DNA of 60,883 nucleotides, taken from Candidatus Aldehydirespirator catecholifindens (GTDB taxonomy: Bacteria; Actinomycetota; Acidimicrobiia; Acidimicrobiales; Aldehydirespiratoraceae). The DNA lies in the NCBI GenBank assembly GCA_028283245.1, contig JAPYNU010000064.1, positions 1 through 60,883 on the forward strand. Reading direction: 5' to 3'. Made by a program: the position numbers and the translations under genes. Below, piece by piece: positions 1-8,470 of this stretch; the stretch's first letter is position 1, and each line of letters begins with the position of its first letter. Under the pieces are notes generated by a model, which was not told the DNA's origin, ran no database searches, and was given only the letters and a program-made list of their open reading frames with translations.

Positions 1-1
1 T

Positions 2-199
2 CATTTGATGATCGACCGTCAAGGCGTGCGCGACTTTTTGTATGCACTGCGCGGTTATGAAGGCATTATCGGCACCATCAACTGCGACGACTTCGGTGAT
101 TGTGGCGCTGCCAGGATCACCGTTGTGCAAAACATTGGTGGCGAAGAGAACGTCGAAGACAGCCTCAAAAACGTAGTCTTCTCATATGAGCCGTCCTAG
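2..199 (+). CDS. Branched-chain amino acid ABC transporter substrate-binding protein, C-terminal end (partial)
   Basis: Only the last 65 codons are present; the reading frame is open to the left edge. The pattern LRGYEGIIGTINCDDFGDCG, with a cysteine pair around GTI-CD-FGDCG, is typical of the C-terminal lobe of Leu/Ile/Val-binding periplasmic proteins of the type I fold. These proteins capture branched-chain amino acids or other small acids outside the cell for a LivHMGF-type importer. No transporter partner lies to the right, so any permease and ATPase genes must be upstream of the window. The assignment rests on one family motif, so the ligand is unknown. Confidence 0.7.
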   Translation, partial: HLMIDRQGVRDFLYALRGYEGIIGTINCDDFGDCGAARITVVQNIGGEENVEDSLKNVVFSYEPS

Positions 200-227
200 T
201 AAGCCCTAACAACAACTAACTAAACCC

Positions 228-262
228 GCGGGGGTCGGCACCGTCATGGTGTCGGCCCCCGC
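228..262. terminator. Strong hairpin after the binding-protein gene
   Basis: A 15-bp GC-rich stem (228-242 pairing with 248-262, with G-T wobbles) around a five-base loop begins 28 bases after the stop codon at 199. There is no clear T run, so it may be a hairpin-only terminator or an mRNA 3' stabiliser, both common in actinobacteria. Confidence 0.6.
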
Positions 263-319
263 AGCGCGTCTAGCAACGCTTCAACCAATGAGGCCAAACC
301 GGTTTGACCCCTCATTGAG

Positions 320-545
320 ATGTCGTTAGCGTTTGGGATTGTGACAACCTTCGCCGACCCCACGCTTGTGAAGCAAGTGCAGCCAATCGCGCGGGGGGGG
401 GGTCGCCTGCATCACCTTCGATCCAACGGAGCTATGTGATCACTTAACCAGATGTCCAGCCGATGTCATTTCGGCGGCAGATTTGGGTATCTCAGAACAA
501 GGCATCTTTACTGATACCTGCCGGACTCGTCTGGTGTCGCTGTGA
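320..545 (+). pseudogene. Small reading frame interrupted by a G10 tract, overlapping the next gene
   Basis: An ATG at 320 opens a frame (MSLAFGIVTTFADPTLVKQV...) that runs into the G10 run at 393-402. As written it then ends shortly after, near 433. One reading frame over, the sequence downstream of the run is open (VACITFDPTELCDHL...) and stops at 543-545, overlapping the GTG start of the next gene (GTGA, 542-545). Losing one G (G9) or gaining two (G12) would join both halves into a peptide of about 75 residues, translationally coupled to the membrane protein downstream. I do not recognise a family. The stop/start overlap is the best evidence that the frame is real. Chance openness of a short frame is the alternative, and the 342-base gap 200-541 contains nothing else I can identify. 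Confidence 0.35.
393..402 (+). repeat. Poly-G tract, ten G
   Basis: Ten consecutive G, about 140 bases upstream of the membrane protein start and inside the small broken frame. Tracts of this length are prone to slipped-strand mispairing in bacteria. A sequencing or assembly length error is possible. Confidence 0.9.
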
Positions 546-2491
546 CACTACGTTCCCGTATTGCTGGCTCGCCAGTGCTGTGGATGCTTGCCGCTGTCGC
601 TGGCTTTGCTTCTTTGCCGGTGCTTATTTGGGCGGGCACTCGTGAATTGTCGCCGTGGCTGTTCGTTGCGCTCTGGTATGTAGCACGAGCAGCGGTTTGG
701 ACTGGCCTAGCACAGACAGGAGTCCCCAAAACGAAGCAGCGCCTCAAAGACCGTGAGGCTGACATGAAAGCTGGCAGAGTGGCCATGGCTGCCGATTTCA
801 AAGTCATCAAATTTGAGTATCTAGTAGTCCAAGCATTCAGCGGATTTTCATGGCTCTTATTTGCAATTGCAGTCACTCTCAGCGATCCTTCAGTGGTTAC
901 TGTAGCTTTTGAGTTTTGGCCGGTACTCTTTGCTCTGTTCACATTGACCAGTTTTTGGGACAAGCGTGGACTCAAAGAAAGCGAGAATCAGCAAGGCCGC
1001 GAGGCACCTGCAAGCCGAATTCGCATGATGCTGGTGATGTTAGTGGTCGGGGCTGCCGGTGTTGCGCTTGTTGTGGTCAGTGAGAATGAAGGCGGTTTGT
1101 CTGCCTGGACGCAGCGGGCGTGGCTAGGACTTCTGCTAGCTGTTGTGGCAGCGGCGAGTACTGCTGCCGCTTCCATAAATGCGCAGTTGATGGGCTCTGA
1201 TCAGCGTCCAGAGTCATCTAATCGTGACCGGTCTTCAGTATCAGTATCTGGCAATATAGTTGCTACGTTAGTAGTGGCACCCGTCATTTTTATTGCGGGG
1301 TTGCTGGCATCTGCTGGATCGGGCTGGGGCTTCACTGCATCTGGATTGATGTTTGTCGTGTGCGCTGGCCTTGTTTATCCGATTTCTGACTGGTGCTTTC
1401 ATAATGCTTTACATCTAGCTCGAGATAGATATAAACATGAATCGGCTGGGGTCAATAGTATATATTATTTGACTCCTGTTGCTGCATTATTGCTGCTTGC
1501 TGGTTTTGCTGATACTGATATTGCTCGTCCTGATTTGTTGATTGCTGGGGCTGCTGGGGTGGTGGCGGTGAACATGGTTTTGCATCTTGATCCCGAAGGT
1601 GTTGCTACTAGGCAGGGCCAGGGTGGGTATGGCTATCGGGCGTTGGTTTTGGCTTTGTGGGTGTCGGGTGTGTTGATTTTGTTTCGTGATGATTGGGTTC
1701 CTGACAACTGGCAGGTGTGGTCTGTTGTGGAGTATTGGGGCATTCTCGGGCTACTCGCAACAGTGTTTATTTTGGTGTATTCGTTCCGGCAGAGCCGTGT
1801 GGAAGCACTGCGCCGTGATGCTGATGAGTTGATGCTGGGTCTGCATCATGAGTTCAATGTGATGCGTCTTTACAGCGAAGCTCAAGGTGTAGTAGACCCA
1901 ACAAGACATATGAGTGCAACAGAGTGCAGAAAGTGCATGGAACGACTACGTGTAATTGACAGTGATTCGGGGAGGAACTTTAATGAGGACTATTTGGAGT
2001 TGCGCCGGGATTTGGAGAGTCGCACTGTCACAGCAGTCAACGCAGCCGACACCGCCGAAGCACAGCGCTGGTCGAAACTGCTGGTGGATGTGGAACGTCT
2101 GGTTGGTATGCGGCAGCAAGGACGAGGTTTTGCTGAGCCAGCAGTATTAGCGATGTTTGCTGCTGTTACCGCTGCTTTGGCTGTGGTGGCAAGACCCGAG
2201 AACACGTTAGAGCCTTTCGCACGATGGGTGCATGATTCGGTGTCGGTAACGATTGCTGCGGCTTTTCTGTTTCTGGGGTTTGATCTCGTCGACAAACGAC
2301 GAGCAGCAGACACACCCGTTTTCCGTAAGGTAGGCAAAACCGCTCAAACCAAACACGGCCAACTGCCAGGCTGGCGGCTAGAACTGCTGTCTTACGACGA
2401 CCGACGAGTTCCGCAACTCATCACAGCTGCACTCGGCGCTGTATTGCTGATCGGCGCAATAGCAATGCTCGGCTTCAAATGGATGACCTAA
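542..2491 (+). CDS. Polytopic membrane protein, DMT/EamA-like N-terminal part, unknown function
   Basis: This is a 649-residue protein with about ten hydrophobic segments in the first 415 residues, spaced like the paired-helix bundles of drug/metabolite (EamA) transporters. A soluble stretch (about 415-535) rich in charged residues follows, with a CxxC-like TECRKCMERL near 460. Three more hydrophobic segments lie near the C-terminus (about 543-562, 573-592, 625-645). No ABC, kinase or enzyme motif is visible. The GTG start is supported by the GTGA overlap with the small frame upstream; ATG codon 15 is the alternative and no good ribosome site is seen. Base composition is somewhat AT-richer than in neighbouring metabolic genes, especially 1400-1900. 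The transport role is an inference from helix layout only. Confidence 0.6.
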   Translation: MTLRSRIAGSPVLWMLAAVAGFASLPVLIWAGTRELSPWLFVALWYVARAAVWTGLAQTGVPKTKQRLKDREADMKAGRVAMAADFKVIKFEYLVVQAFSGFSWLLFAIAVTLSDPSVVTVAFEFWPVLFALFTLTSFWDKRGLKESENQQGREAPASRIRMMLVMLVVGAAGVALVVVSENEGGLSAWTQRAWLGLLLAVVAAASTAAASINAQLMGSDQRPESSNRDRSSVSVSGNIVATLVVAPVIFIAGLLASAGSGWGFTASGLMFVVCAGLVYPISDWCFHNALHLARDRYKHESAGVNSIYYLTPVAALLLLAGFADTDIARPDLLIAGAAGVVAVNMVLHLDPEGVATRQGQGGYGYRALVLALWVSGVLILFRDDWVPDNWQVWSVVEYWGILGLLATVFILVYSFRQSRVEALRRDADELMLGLHHEFNVMRLYSEAQGVVDPTRHMSATECRKCMERLRVIDSDSGRNFNEDYLELRRDLESRTVTAVNAADTAEAQRWSKLLVDVERLVGMRQQGRGFAEPAVLAMFAAVTAALAVVARPENTLEPFARWVHDSVSVTIAAAFLFLGFDLVDKRRAADTPVFRKVGKTAQTKHGQLPGWRLELLSYDDRRVPQLITAALGAVLLIGAIAMLGFKWMT

Positions 2492-2539
2492 CCCGACCAC
2501 CAACAAAGCAGAACTAACAATGTGAAAATGCTCGCAGGG

Positions 2540-3064
2540 TTATTCTGGGCGATGAACCTCGGCTAGCCAGTGGTCCTCAATGTCGATCGGGCACAACGCC
2601 CAGCACACCTTCAAAAGCCATTGAAGCATCTCTTGATGCGATGCTTCTGAGGCGGGCTGCACCACGATCCCGTTCTTGGCGTGATCTTGAACTTTGCGCC
2701 AGCCGTCAGGCAGAGGTGCCCCCGCATCGCGCAGCCGGTCAAGAGCTTTTGGGCCAGAGCCGTGCTGCACACCCAGAAGCACAGGCGCAGGAGAACGTCC
2801 CGTTGACGGCGGAGTCCAAGTCGCCATCGGCACCACCGGTCCACGACCTGAGAACCAGCCACTGAGAGGTGACGGTTGAGGCAGTTTCTCGATCTGGTCT
2901 TCACGCAACCCAGGGCCGATGTTGACCCATCCCAAACCGTCACCACGCTGTGCCAAAGCCTCCATCGCGCGAGTCACCGCATCAATGTCGCCCGAAGTGA
3001 AGTCAATAGTTTCGCTGCTGAACGAAGCCACAGAAGCAGACAGTAGCCACTCGTAAAGCATCAT
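2540..3064 (-). CDS. Conserved-looking hypothetical protein
   Basis: A protein of about 174 residues starting at one of two adjacent ATG codons (3064 or 3061). It has no signal peptide, membrane segment or recognisable catalytic motif. The centre contains a Gly/Pro-rich stretch with STGRSPAPVLLGVQHGSG, and the C-terminus carries several Trp residues (WLLKVCWALCP, DHWLAE). It converges with the membrane gene on its left and diverges from the ChbG-like gene on its right. Its codon use resembles neighbouring genes, which is why I regard it as coding. Function unknown. Confidence 0.6.
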   Translation of the reverse strand: MMLYEWLLSASVASFSSETIDFTSGDIDAVTRAMEALAQRGDGLGWVNIGPGLREDQIEKLPQPSPLSGWFSGRGPVVPMATWTPPSTGRSPAPVLLGVQHGSGPKALDRLRDAGAPLPDGWRKVQDHAKNGIVVQPASEASHQEMLQWLLKVCWALCPIDIEDHWLAEVHRPE

Positions 3065-3148
3065 CAACAGTCATCCAAATCTCACAAGACCGGCAAAGTC
3101 GTCCGGCAAGGCTTCTCATCTACGTTCAGGGGCACGGCACTACCCTTT

Positions 3149-4060
3149 GTGTCTATGGCAGATCAAAGCGAAGCAGCGTCGTCTGTAGCAGAGACACGAT
3201 TGGTGATACACGCTGACGATGTCGGCATGAACCATGGTGCCAACCAGGGTTTCATTGAGTTGTTTCGCTTCGGCACGGTTACGGCTGGCTCGGTGATGGT
3301 GCCGTGTCCGTGGTTCAGCGAGATCGCCGAAGTAGCTGCAGCCGACCCCGACCTTGACTGTGGCGTGCATCTCACCCTTAACTCCGAGATGGATCATTAT
3401 CGATGGGCACCAATAACCCGCGCCGGAAAAGCTTCGGGTTTGATTGATGACCACGGCTATATGTGGTCTGATGTGGCCACGTTGCGACGCAACGCCCATC
3501 CCGATGCCGTGGAAGCCGAATGGCGCGCCCAAATCGATCGGGCACTGGCAGCGGGCATTGATGTCACCCATCTTGATGCTCATATGGGCTCAGCGTTGGC
3601 ACCAGAGTGGTGCGATCGCTACGTAGCTGTCGGACTCGACTACGGCGTTCCGGTGCTGATCACCGCGGCACTGGCCGACTACGGGCCTTGTAGTCTTTTG
3701 ACTGGCGCTGGTGACGAGCCCTACCTCAAGGCATCCGCTGCGGCTGCTGCGGCTGGTATGCCGGTGTTTGATCGCATGTTGGAGACGGACTTCTCACGCC
3801 CGCGTAACGTGACGGTTGACTACCGGGCGATGCTCAGCGAAGTTGCTGGCCTTGATGGCGCTCTGGTCTATTGCACTTTCCATCCCAATGTGCCCGGCGG
3901 TGCCGAGATAGAAGCCATTGAGCCCCATGAGCACCATGTGCGCACCGACGAATACGCGTTGTTTTCCACCACCGAATGGAAGCACTGGCTACAGTCGCAA
4001 CCGTTCAAGCTGACGGGGATGCGAGAACTTCGAGACACTTGGCGCGCCTCAACCTCGTAG
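3149..4060 (+). CDS. ChbG/HpnK (YdjC-like) carbohydrate deacetylase
   Basis: The 303-residue protein has the expected YdjC-family motifs in order: IHADDVGM near the N-terminus (metal-binding Asp pair), GVHLTLNSE, THLDAHMG and a C-terminal CTFHPNV. Members are TIM-barrel metal-dependent deacetylases that remove acetyl groups from chito-oligosaccharides (ChbG) or glycolipids (HpnK). The exact substrate cannot be read from sequence. The start is GTG 3149 or ATG 3155, six bases later. It ends 66 bases from the convergent paaC gene and is not part of the paa cluster. Confidence 0.85.
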   Translation: MSMADQSEAASSVAETRLVIHADDVGMNHGANQGFIELFRFGTVTAGSVMVPCPWFSEIAEVAAADPDLDCGVHLTLNSEMDHYRWAPITRAGKASGLIDDHGYMWSDVATLRRNAHPDAVEAEWRAQIDRALAAGIDVTHLDAHMGSALAPEWCDRYVAVGLDYGVPVLITAALADYGPCSLLTGAGDEPYLKASAAAAAAGMPVFDRMLETDFSRPRNVTVDYRAMLSEVAGLDGALVYCTFHPNVPGGAEIEAIEPHEHHVRTDEYALFSTTEWKHWLQSQPFKLTGMRELRDTWRASTS

Positions 4061-4126
4061 CCTGCGCCGTCGCTTCTTGGTCGGTGGTGCTACAGGCATC
4101 CGTGGCGAGTTGCAGGTGCTTGAGGA

Positions 4127-4978
4127 TCACCAAACGGCTGTGGGGTCATAATCGAGAACTTCACGCATACGCGTCATCAACGGATCAAAGAACTCCGAAC
4201 GCTGAGTGCGCCCCGAGCTGGCGTGTGAGTAGTCCTGCGGGTTGGTGTCGCTGCTGTTGGCATCGGTTTGGCTTCCACCAATAATCCCACCGCCGATGAA
4301 TCCGGTGGTAACGAGTCCGCAGTCAATGAGTTGAGCGAAGCGTCTGTTGGCAGCTTCAGTCAAGGGTTCGAGCAGATCGGCTATTGATCCCGTGGTCACT
4401 CCCTCAGCTAGGGCTTCGGCTTCTCCAGCTACGGGCTCGCACAATCCAGGCACCATCGGGGCAATCACCTTGAGAGCGGCAGCGATTCGTGCTCGGGCTT
4501 CGGGTGCTTCTAGAAGCTTGTCAAGCAAAGCGTTGGCGTGGCGGCGATGAAATGCCTCCTCACGCAGGGCTTTGCTTGTGACAGATGCCAACGGGGTCAT
4601 CGTCGAGTCGATCAGCAGCCGCCAACGCAACTCTTCGAAGGTGTCATAGATCCAGTGCCGCACCAGCGCCTCAGACCAGTGACGCGTGCTGTATTCCACT
4701 AGATGGCAGCTTCGATAGTCACTGCTTGACCTCCCAAAAGCGAGCTTGTCAATGGCAGGGTCTGAGATGGCAGGGTCTGAGGTTTCGAGACCATTGAGTT
4801 CAAGCACTAGTTCATACAGCATCGCTGCATGACCGAGTTCGTCTTGACCGATGCTCGAAAAGGCGAGATCCTCCTCCAGGAAGGGCGCAACACCGATCCA
4901 TTCGGTGTGCTGCTGGCCCATCAAATGCTCATCGTCGGCGAAAGCCAGCAAAAACTCACGCACAGCAGCCACGCTCAA
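4127..4978 (-). CDS. paaC: 1,2-phenylacetyl-CoA epoxidase, subunit PaaC
   Basis: A ferritin-like, helix-rich protein of 283 residues with the PaaC pattern EDLAFSSIGQDELGHA near residue 36 and EEAFHRRHA near 145. It is the structural partner of the di-iron subunit PaaA. The tail GRTQRSEFFDPLMTRMREV matches the usual PaaC end. A perfect 15-bp tandem duplication (4752-4781) doubles a SDPAI pentapeptide, and a loop at about 228-255 is longer and more polar than usual. It overlaps paaB by four bases, so the two are translationally coupled. paaD, normally next, is absent; the following sequence is the convergent deacetylase gene. Confidence 0.9.
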   Translation of the reverse strand: MSVAAVREFLLAFADDEHLMGQQHTEWIGVAPFLEEDLAFSSIGQDELGHAAMLYELVLELNGLETSDPAISDPAIDKLAFGRSSSDYRSCHLVEYSTRHWSEALVRHWIYDTFEELRWRLLIDSTMTPLASVTSKALREEAFHRRHANALLDKLLEAPEARARIAAALKVIAPMVPGLCEPVAGEAEALAEGVTTGSIADLLEPLTEAANRRFAQLIDCGLVTTGFIGGGIIGGSQTDANSSDTNPQDYSHASSGRTQRSEFFDPLMTRMREVLDYDPTAVW

Positions 4979-5286
4979 TGAGTCACCTCGTCGGCTGATT
5001 CAGCCACCTTGTGCGAGGATGATTCGCGGGCTGCTTTGCGGCGAGATGCCACCGCTGCGCCGTCGTGATGACGGTGCGGCTTGTCGGCGTTGGGCGCCAC
5101 GAAGTCTTCTTCAGCAGAGATCACATGGTTACGTCGCACCACCCAAAGCAGATCCCCTTCGGCGCGGCGTGCGTAAGACTCGCGGGCTAGCACCAGCGCC
5201 AGATCCTCGGTCGCTGCTTCAATCGCCCCCACATGACGGAACTCTTCACGCCCGTCCTTCTTCAAGAACACTTCATAAACGTTCAT
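4975..5286 (-). CDS. paaB: 1,2-phenylacetyl-CoA epoxidase, subunit PaaB
   Basis: A 103-residue protein with the PaaB core MNVYEVFLKKDGREEFRHVG and the ALVLARESYARR stretch. PaaB bridges the PaaAC heterodimers in the multicomponent monooxygenase that epoxidises the ring of phenylacetyl-CoA. The C-terminal 35 residues are polar and His/Lys/Ser-rich, slightly longer than common versions. It sits 48 bases after paaA and overlaps paaC by four bases. Confidence 0.9.
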   Translation of the reverse strand: MNVYEVFLKKDGREEFRHVGAIEAATEDLALVLARESYARRAEGDLLWVVRRNHVISAEEDFVAPNADKPHRHHDGAAVASRRKAARESSSHKVAESADEVTH

Positions 5287-5334
5287 AGCACCAAGTGGTT
5301 GCGTTGCAGGGCGAACCGGCGGGAGTCCAGCGAT

Positions 5335-6303
5335 CTAGACAGGCGCAGCGGCTGCCATATGACTGGCGTGGTCAACCCCGTTGCTGGCAGTGTCGCTGCC
5401 ATCGGAGAGAGCTGCTCGCACCCAAGCGGTGCGCTGCCAGTTATCAGCGGCTTCTGCGATGCGCCGCGTCGAGTCGGGGCCTCCCTGTGCGAGCGTGCGC
5501 TCAAGAGGTGCCCAGTCGATAGGTCCCACATCCCAGCGTCGGGTTTCGTCATCCCAGCGCAGCTCAGATGCCGGGACTGTGAACCCGTAGCCGGTCAGCA
5601 TGGGCACGAACTTCTGCACCCAACGATCACGCAACACCTCATTACGCTCTGATTTGATGTGCCAGCGCAGCAGCACATCGTCAGGCTTGGAGTCGGGACC
5701 GAACAGTTGCAGCGCTGGCCAGAACCAGCGATTCAGCGACTCTTGAAACATTTGTCGTTGACGAGGCGTGCCTTCGGCGATGCGCATCATGCGATCCTCA
5801 CCCAAACGCATATGGAAGCCCTCCTCGGCGATGATGCGCCGCAGTATGCGCTTGTAAGGGCCGTAGGAGCAGTTCTTGAACACGGCCTGCTGGCTCAGCA
5901 AAGCTGCTGCGTCCACCAGAAAAGCAATAGCCACCTGATCGCCCCAAGTGACAGCCCGGTAATGAAACACGTTGTGGAAGCGGCTACGACCCGCGAAAAG
6001 GTCCTCCAACATTTGTGTTCGGGTCTTTATACCCAGGTCAGCGGCCACCATATAAAGCAAATGCCCGTGGCCGATCTCGTCTTGAGTTTTGGCTAGTACC
6101 GCCATCTTGTGTCGCAAACCCGGAGTTTTGGGAATCCAGTCACGTTCGGTTAAGCCGCCCATCAACTCGCTGTTGGCATGCATCTCAATAAAGGTGAAAA
6201 CGGCTTGACGATAAGGGTCGGGCATGTCGTCGTTGGCTTCGACAAGCCCGCCTTCGTTGAGGAAAGCCTCAAACTCTTGCATTGTTTCCCAGGATCTAGC
6301 CAT
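5335..6303 (-). CDS. paaA: 1,2-phenylacetyl-CoA epoxidase, catalytic di-iron subunit PaaA
   Basis: A 322-residue ferritin-like di-iron protein. The carboxylate/histidine ligand motifs are visible: EMHANSELMGG (about 40-50), KTQDEIGHGHLLY (about 72-84) and IIAEEGFHMRLGE (about 157-169). PaaA binds the CoA thioester and inserts one oxygen atom from O2 across the aromatic ring. It lies 42 bases downstream of paaZ in the same leftward operon. The reductase PaaE, needed for electron supply, is not in the window. Confidence 0.93.
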   Translation of the reverse strand: MARSWETMQEFEAFLNEGGLVEANDDMPDPYRQAVFTFIEMHANSELMGGLTERDWIPKTPGLRHKMAVLAKTQDEIGHGHLLYMVAADLGIKTRTQMLEDLFAGRSRFHNVFHYRAVTWGDQVAIAFLVDAAALLSQQAVFKNCSYGPYKRILRRIIAEEGFHMRLGEDRMMRIAEGTPRQRQMFQESLNRWFWPALQLFGPDSKPDDVLLRWHIKSERNEVLRDRWVQKFVPMLTGYGFTVPASELRWDDETRRWDVGPIDWAPLERTLAQGGPDSTRRIAEAADNWQRTAWVRAALSDGSDTASNGVDHASHMAAAAPV

Positions 6304-6345
6304 CGCAGTCTGATTCCCTAGTTTCCTTGATTCTCGGTTCTTGGT

Positions 6346-8400
6346 TCATTGAGGGGCACCGTTTCGGCCTGGAGAGTTAGCCACCATAGTGAGCACGTCA
6401 TAGGCGGCATTGATCTCTCCGTGCTGATTAATGACTTGAGTATCCCAGGCGACCTCTCCGTAGCCGCGCCCATCAAGCTGGGTTTTGCGTTTGCAGGTCA
6501 ACACCACATGGATCACATCACCCGGGTAGGTGGGCTTAGCGAAACGCAACCTGTCGATGCCGTAGTTAGCTAGCACAGGTCCCTCATCAGGCCACACAAA
6601 CAAACCTGCCGCGAACGACAGAACCAGATAGCCGTGAGCGACTATCCCGCCAAAGATCGGGCTTCTGGCGGCGGCGGCCTCATCGGTGTGGGCGTAGAAC
6701 TTGTCGCCGGTGCTTTCAGCGAAAGCCGCGACATCGGCTGTGGTGACAGTGCGTGACTCGGTAGTGATCGAGTCACCCACCTCAAGTTCGTCGAAGGTGA
6801 GCTTGAACGGATGACCTTTGTGCTGACGAGTTTGTGAGCCGGTGATGTGCTCGCCGGTCACCGCGGTCAGCGTGCTGGGCGACCCTTGCACTGCGGTGCG
6901 TTGCATATGGCTGAACACGCCTCGCATTCCGCCCATCTCTTGGCCTCCGCCAGCGCGACCAGGCCCGCCATGCACCAGTGTCGGCAGTGGTGATCCGTGG
7001 CCGGTGTTGGCTGCGGCCATGGTGCTGTCAGCGATCAACACCCGACCGTGATGAGAGGCGATTCCCAGCGCTAGTTCACCTGTCTCGTCGCTGTCGGCAC
7101 CATAGATCGATGCGACCAGGCTTCCGCTGCCAGCTGCTGTCAACTCGATCGCTTCGCTGATGCTGCTATAAGGCATCAGGGTGGCAACCGGTCCGAATGC
7201 TTCGACTGTGTGAATCGTCTCCGCCCACCGGTCGGTGGCTTGCAGCAGTTTGGGTGCCATGAAAGCCCCAACACCTGAAGATTCGCTAGGCGCACTGTTG
7301 TCCAGCAATGGCACAGTCGCCTCTCTGAGCGCCGCAACCGAAGCTTCAACGTCGCTGCGCTGAGCCAAGCTCACCAGCGGGCCCATGTCGCTGCTCGGGT
7401 TTCGAGGATCACCCACCACCACATTCTCAAGCGCTGCGACTAGAGCTTGCGCAGTGGCATCAAGGTGCTGCTGCGGCACGAGAACTCTGCGGATCGCAGT
7501 GCATTTCTGTCCGGCTTTGACTGTCATCTCTTTGACTGTCTCTGCCGCGTAAAGGTCGAACTCGGCGCTATCAGGGTCAGCGGAAGGAGCAAGCACAGCC
7601 GCGTTGAGCGAGTCGGCTTCCACATTGAGCCGCACAGCAGCTTCGGTCACTGCTTGATGACTGCGCAGGGTTGCGCCGATGGCTGCTGAGCCTGTGAAAG
7701 CGATGCTGTCTTGGCCTGTGAGACTGTCGAGCAGCGTGGACAGTTCCGCAGGTGAAGCGCACACGATTTGCAGGGCACCTTCGGGGATCAACCCAGACTC
7801 AACGACCAACCGCACCGTAGCCTCGGCGAGATAAGCGGTAGCCGCCGCTGGTTTAACGATCGAAGGCACACCAGCCAAAAAGGCGGGAGCGAACTTTTTG
7901 AGCATCCCCCAAACCGGGAAGTTGAAGGCGTTGATTTGCACTTCGACGCCTTTTCGCGATGTGAGGACATGCACCGCCGAGAAGCTGTCATCGCGCGACA
8001 GCGCCTCAACGGCACCGTCTATGGCGACTGTTGAGTTGGGTAACTCGCGACGGGCTTTGCTGGCGTAGGACATGAGCACACCTGCGCCTCCGTCTATATC
8101 GATCCAAGAGTCGGATCGGGTGGCACCGGTGCAGTAGGAAAGCTCATAAAGCTGCTCTTTGGTGTCGTCGTCGAGCAGCATCTTGGCAACGTTGCGCAAC
8201 ATCGTGGCGCGTTGATGAAACGTCAATTCTCGCAGTGCTGGCCCACCGACATCACGACCGTGAGCGACTGCCGCGCCAGGGTCAACAGCGATGGGGCACA
8301 GTTCCGCTACTGGTTCGTTGTTCGCAGCGTCAAGCAATGTCCGGCCGTTCGTTGTAGGCCGGTGCCAGCCCCCAGCCACGTAACTCTCCAAGCGGCGCAT
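6346..8400 (-). CDS. paaZ: PaaZ: oxepin-CoA hydrolase / 3-oxo-5,6-dehydrosuberyl-CoA semialdehyde dehydrogenase
   Basis: A 684-residue two-domain enzyme. Residues 1 to about 520 form an aldehyde dehydrogenase with the general-base Glu in NVEADSLN (about 256) and the catalytic Cys in GQKCTAIRR (about 297). The C-terminal 150 residues form a MaoC-type hotdog hydratase with STGDKFYAHTDEAAA and the FGGIVAHGYL stretch. The hydratase opens the oxepin-CoA ring and the dehydrogenase oxidises the resulting semialdehyde, which prevents a toxic aldehyde from escaping. Length and domain order match PaaZ. It is the first gene of the leftward paaZABC unit and diverges from the deacylase gene, 70 bases away. 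Confidence 0.93.
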   Translation of the reverse strand: MRRLESYVAGGWHRPTTNGRTLLDAANNEPVAELCPIAVDPGAAVAHGRDVGGPALRELTFHQRATMLRNVAKMLLDDDTKEQLYELSYCTGATRSDSWIDIDGGAGVLMSYASKARRELPNSTVAIDGAVEALSRDDSFSAVHVLTSRKGVEVQINAFNFPVWGMLKKFAPAFLAGVPSIVKPAAATAYLAEATVRLVVESGLIPEGALQIVCASPAELSTLLDSLTGQDSIAFTGSAAIGATLRSHQAVTEAAVRLNVEADSLNAAVLAPSADPDSAEFDLYAAETVKEMTVKAGQKCTAIRRVLVPQQHLDATAQALVAALENVVVGDPRNPSSDMGPLVSLAQRSDVEASVAALREATVPLLDNSAPSESSGVGAFMAPKLLQATDRWAETIHTVEAFGPVATLMPYSSISEAIELTAAGSGSLVASIYGADSDETGELALGIASHHGRVLIADSTMAAANTGHGSPLPTLVHGGPGRAGGGQEMGGMRGVFSHMQRTAVQGSPSTLTAVTGEHITGSQTRQHKGHPFKLTFDELEVGDSITTESRTVTTADVAAFAESTGDKFYAHTDEAAAARSPIFGGIVAHGYLVLSFAAGLFVWPDEGPVLANYGIDRLRFAKPTYPGDVIHVVLTCKRKTQLDGRGYGEVAWDTQVINQHGEINAAYDVLTMVANSPGRNGAPQ

Positions 8401-8435
8401 ACCTGACGCGACTCTAGCATCTCAGACTCTCAGGC

Positions 8436-8464
8436 TTGAGGGCGATGTAACTCGCCGCTACCGT
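8436..8464 (+). promoter_or_regulatory. Likely promoter of the deacylase gene (leaderless transcript)
   Basis: TTGAGG (8436-8441) and TACCGT (8459-8464, matching the actinobacterial TAnnnT form) are separated by exactly 17 bases. The GTG start at 8471 lies seven bases after the -10, so transcription would begin at or next to the start codon. Confidence 0.5.
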
Positions 8465-8470
8465 GACATT

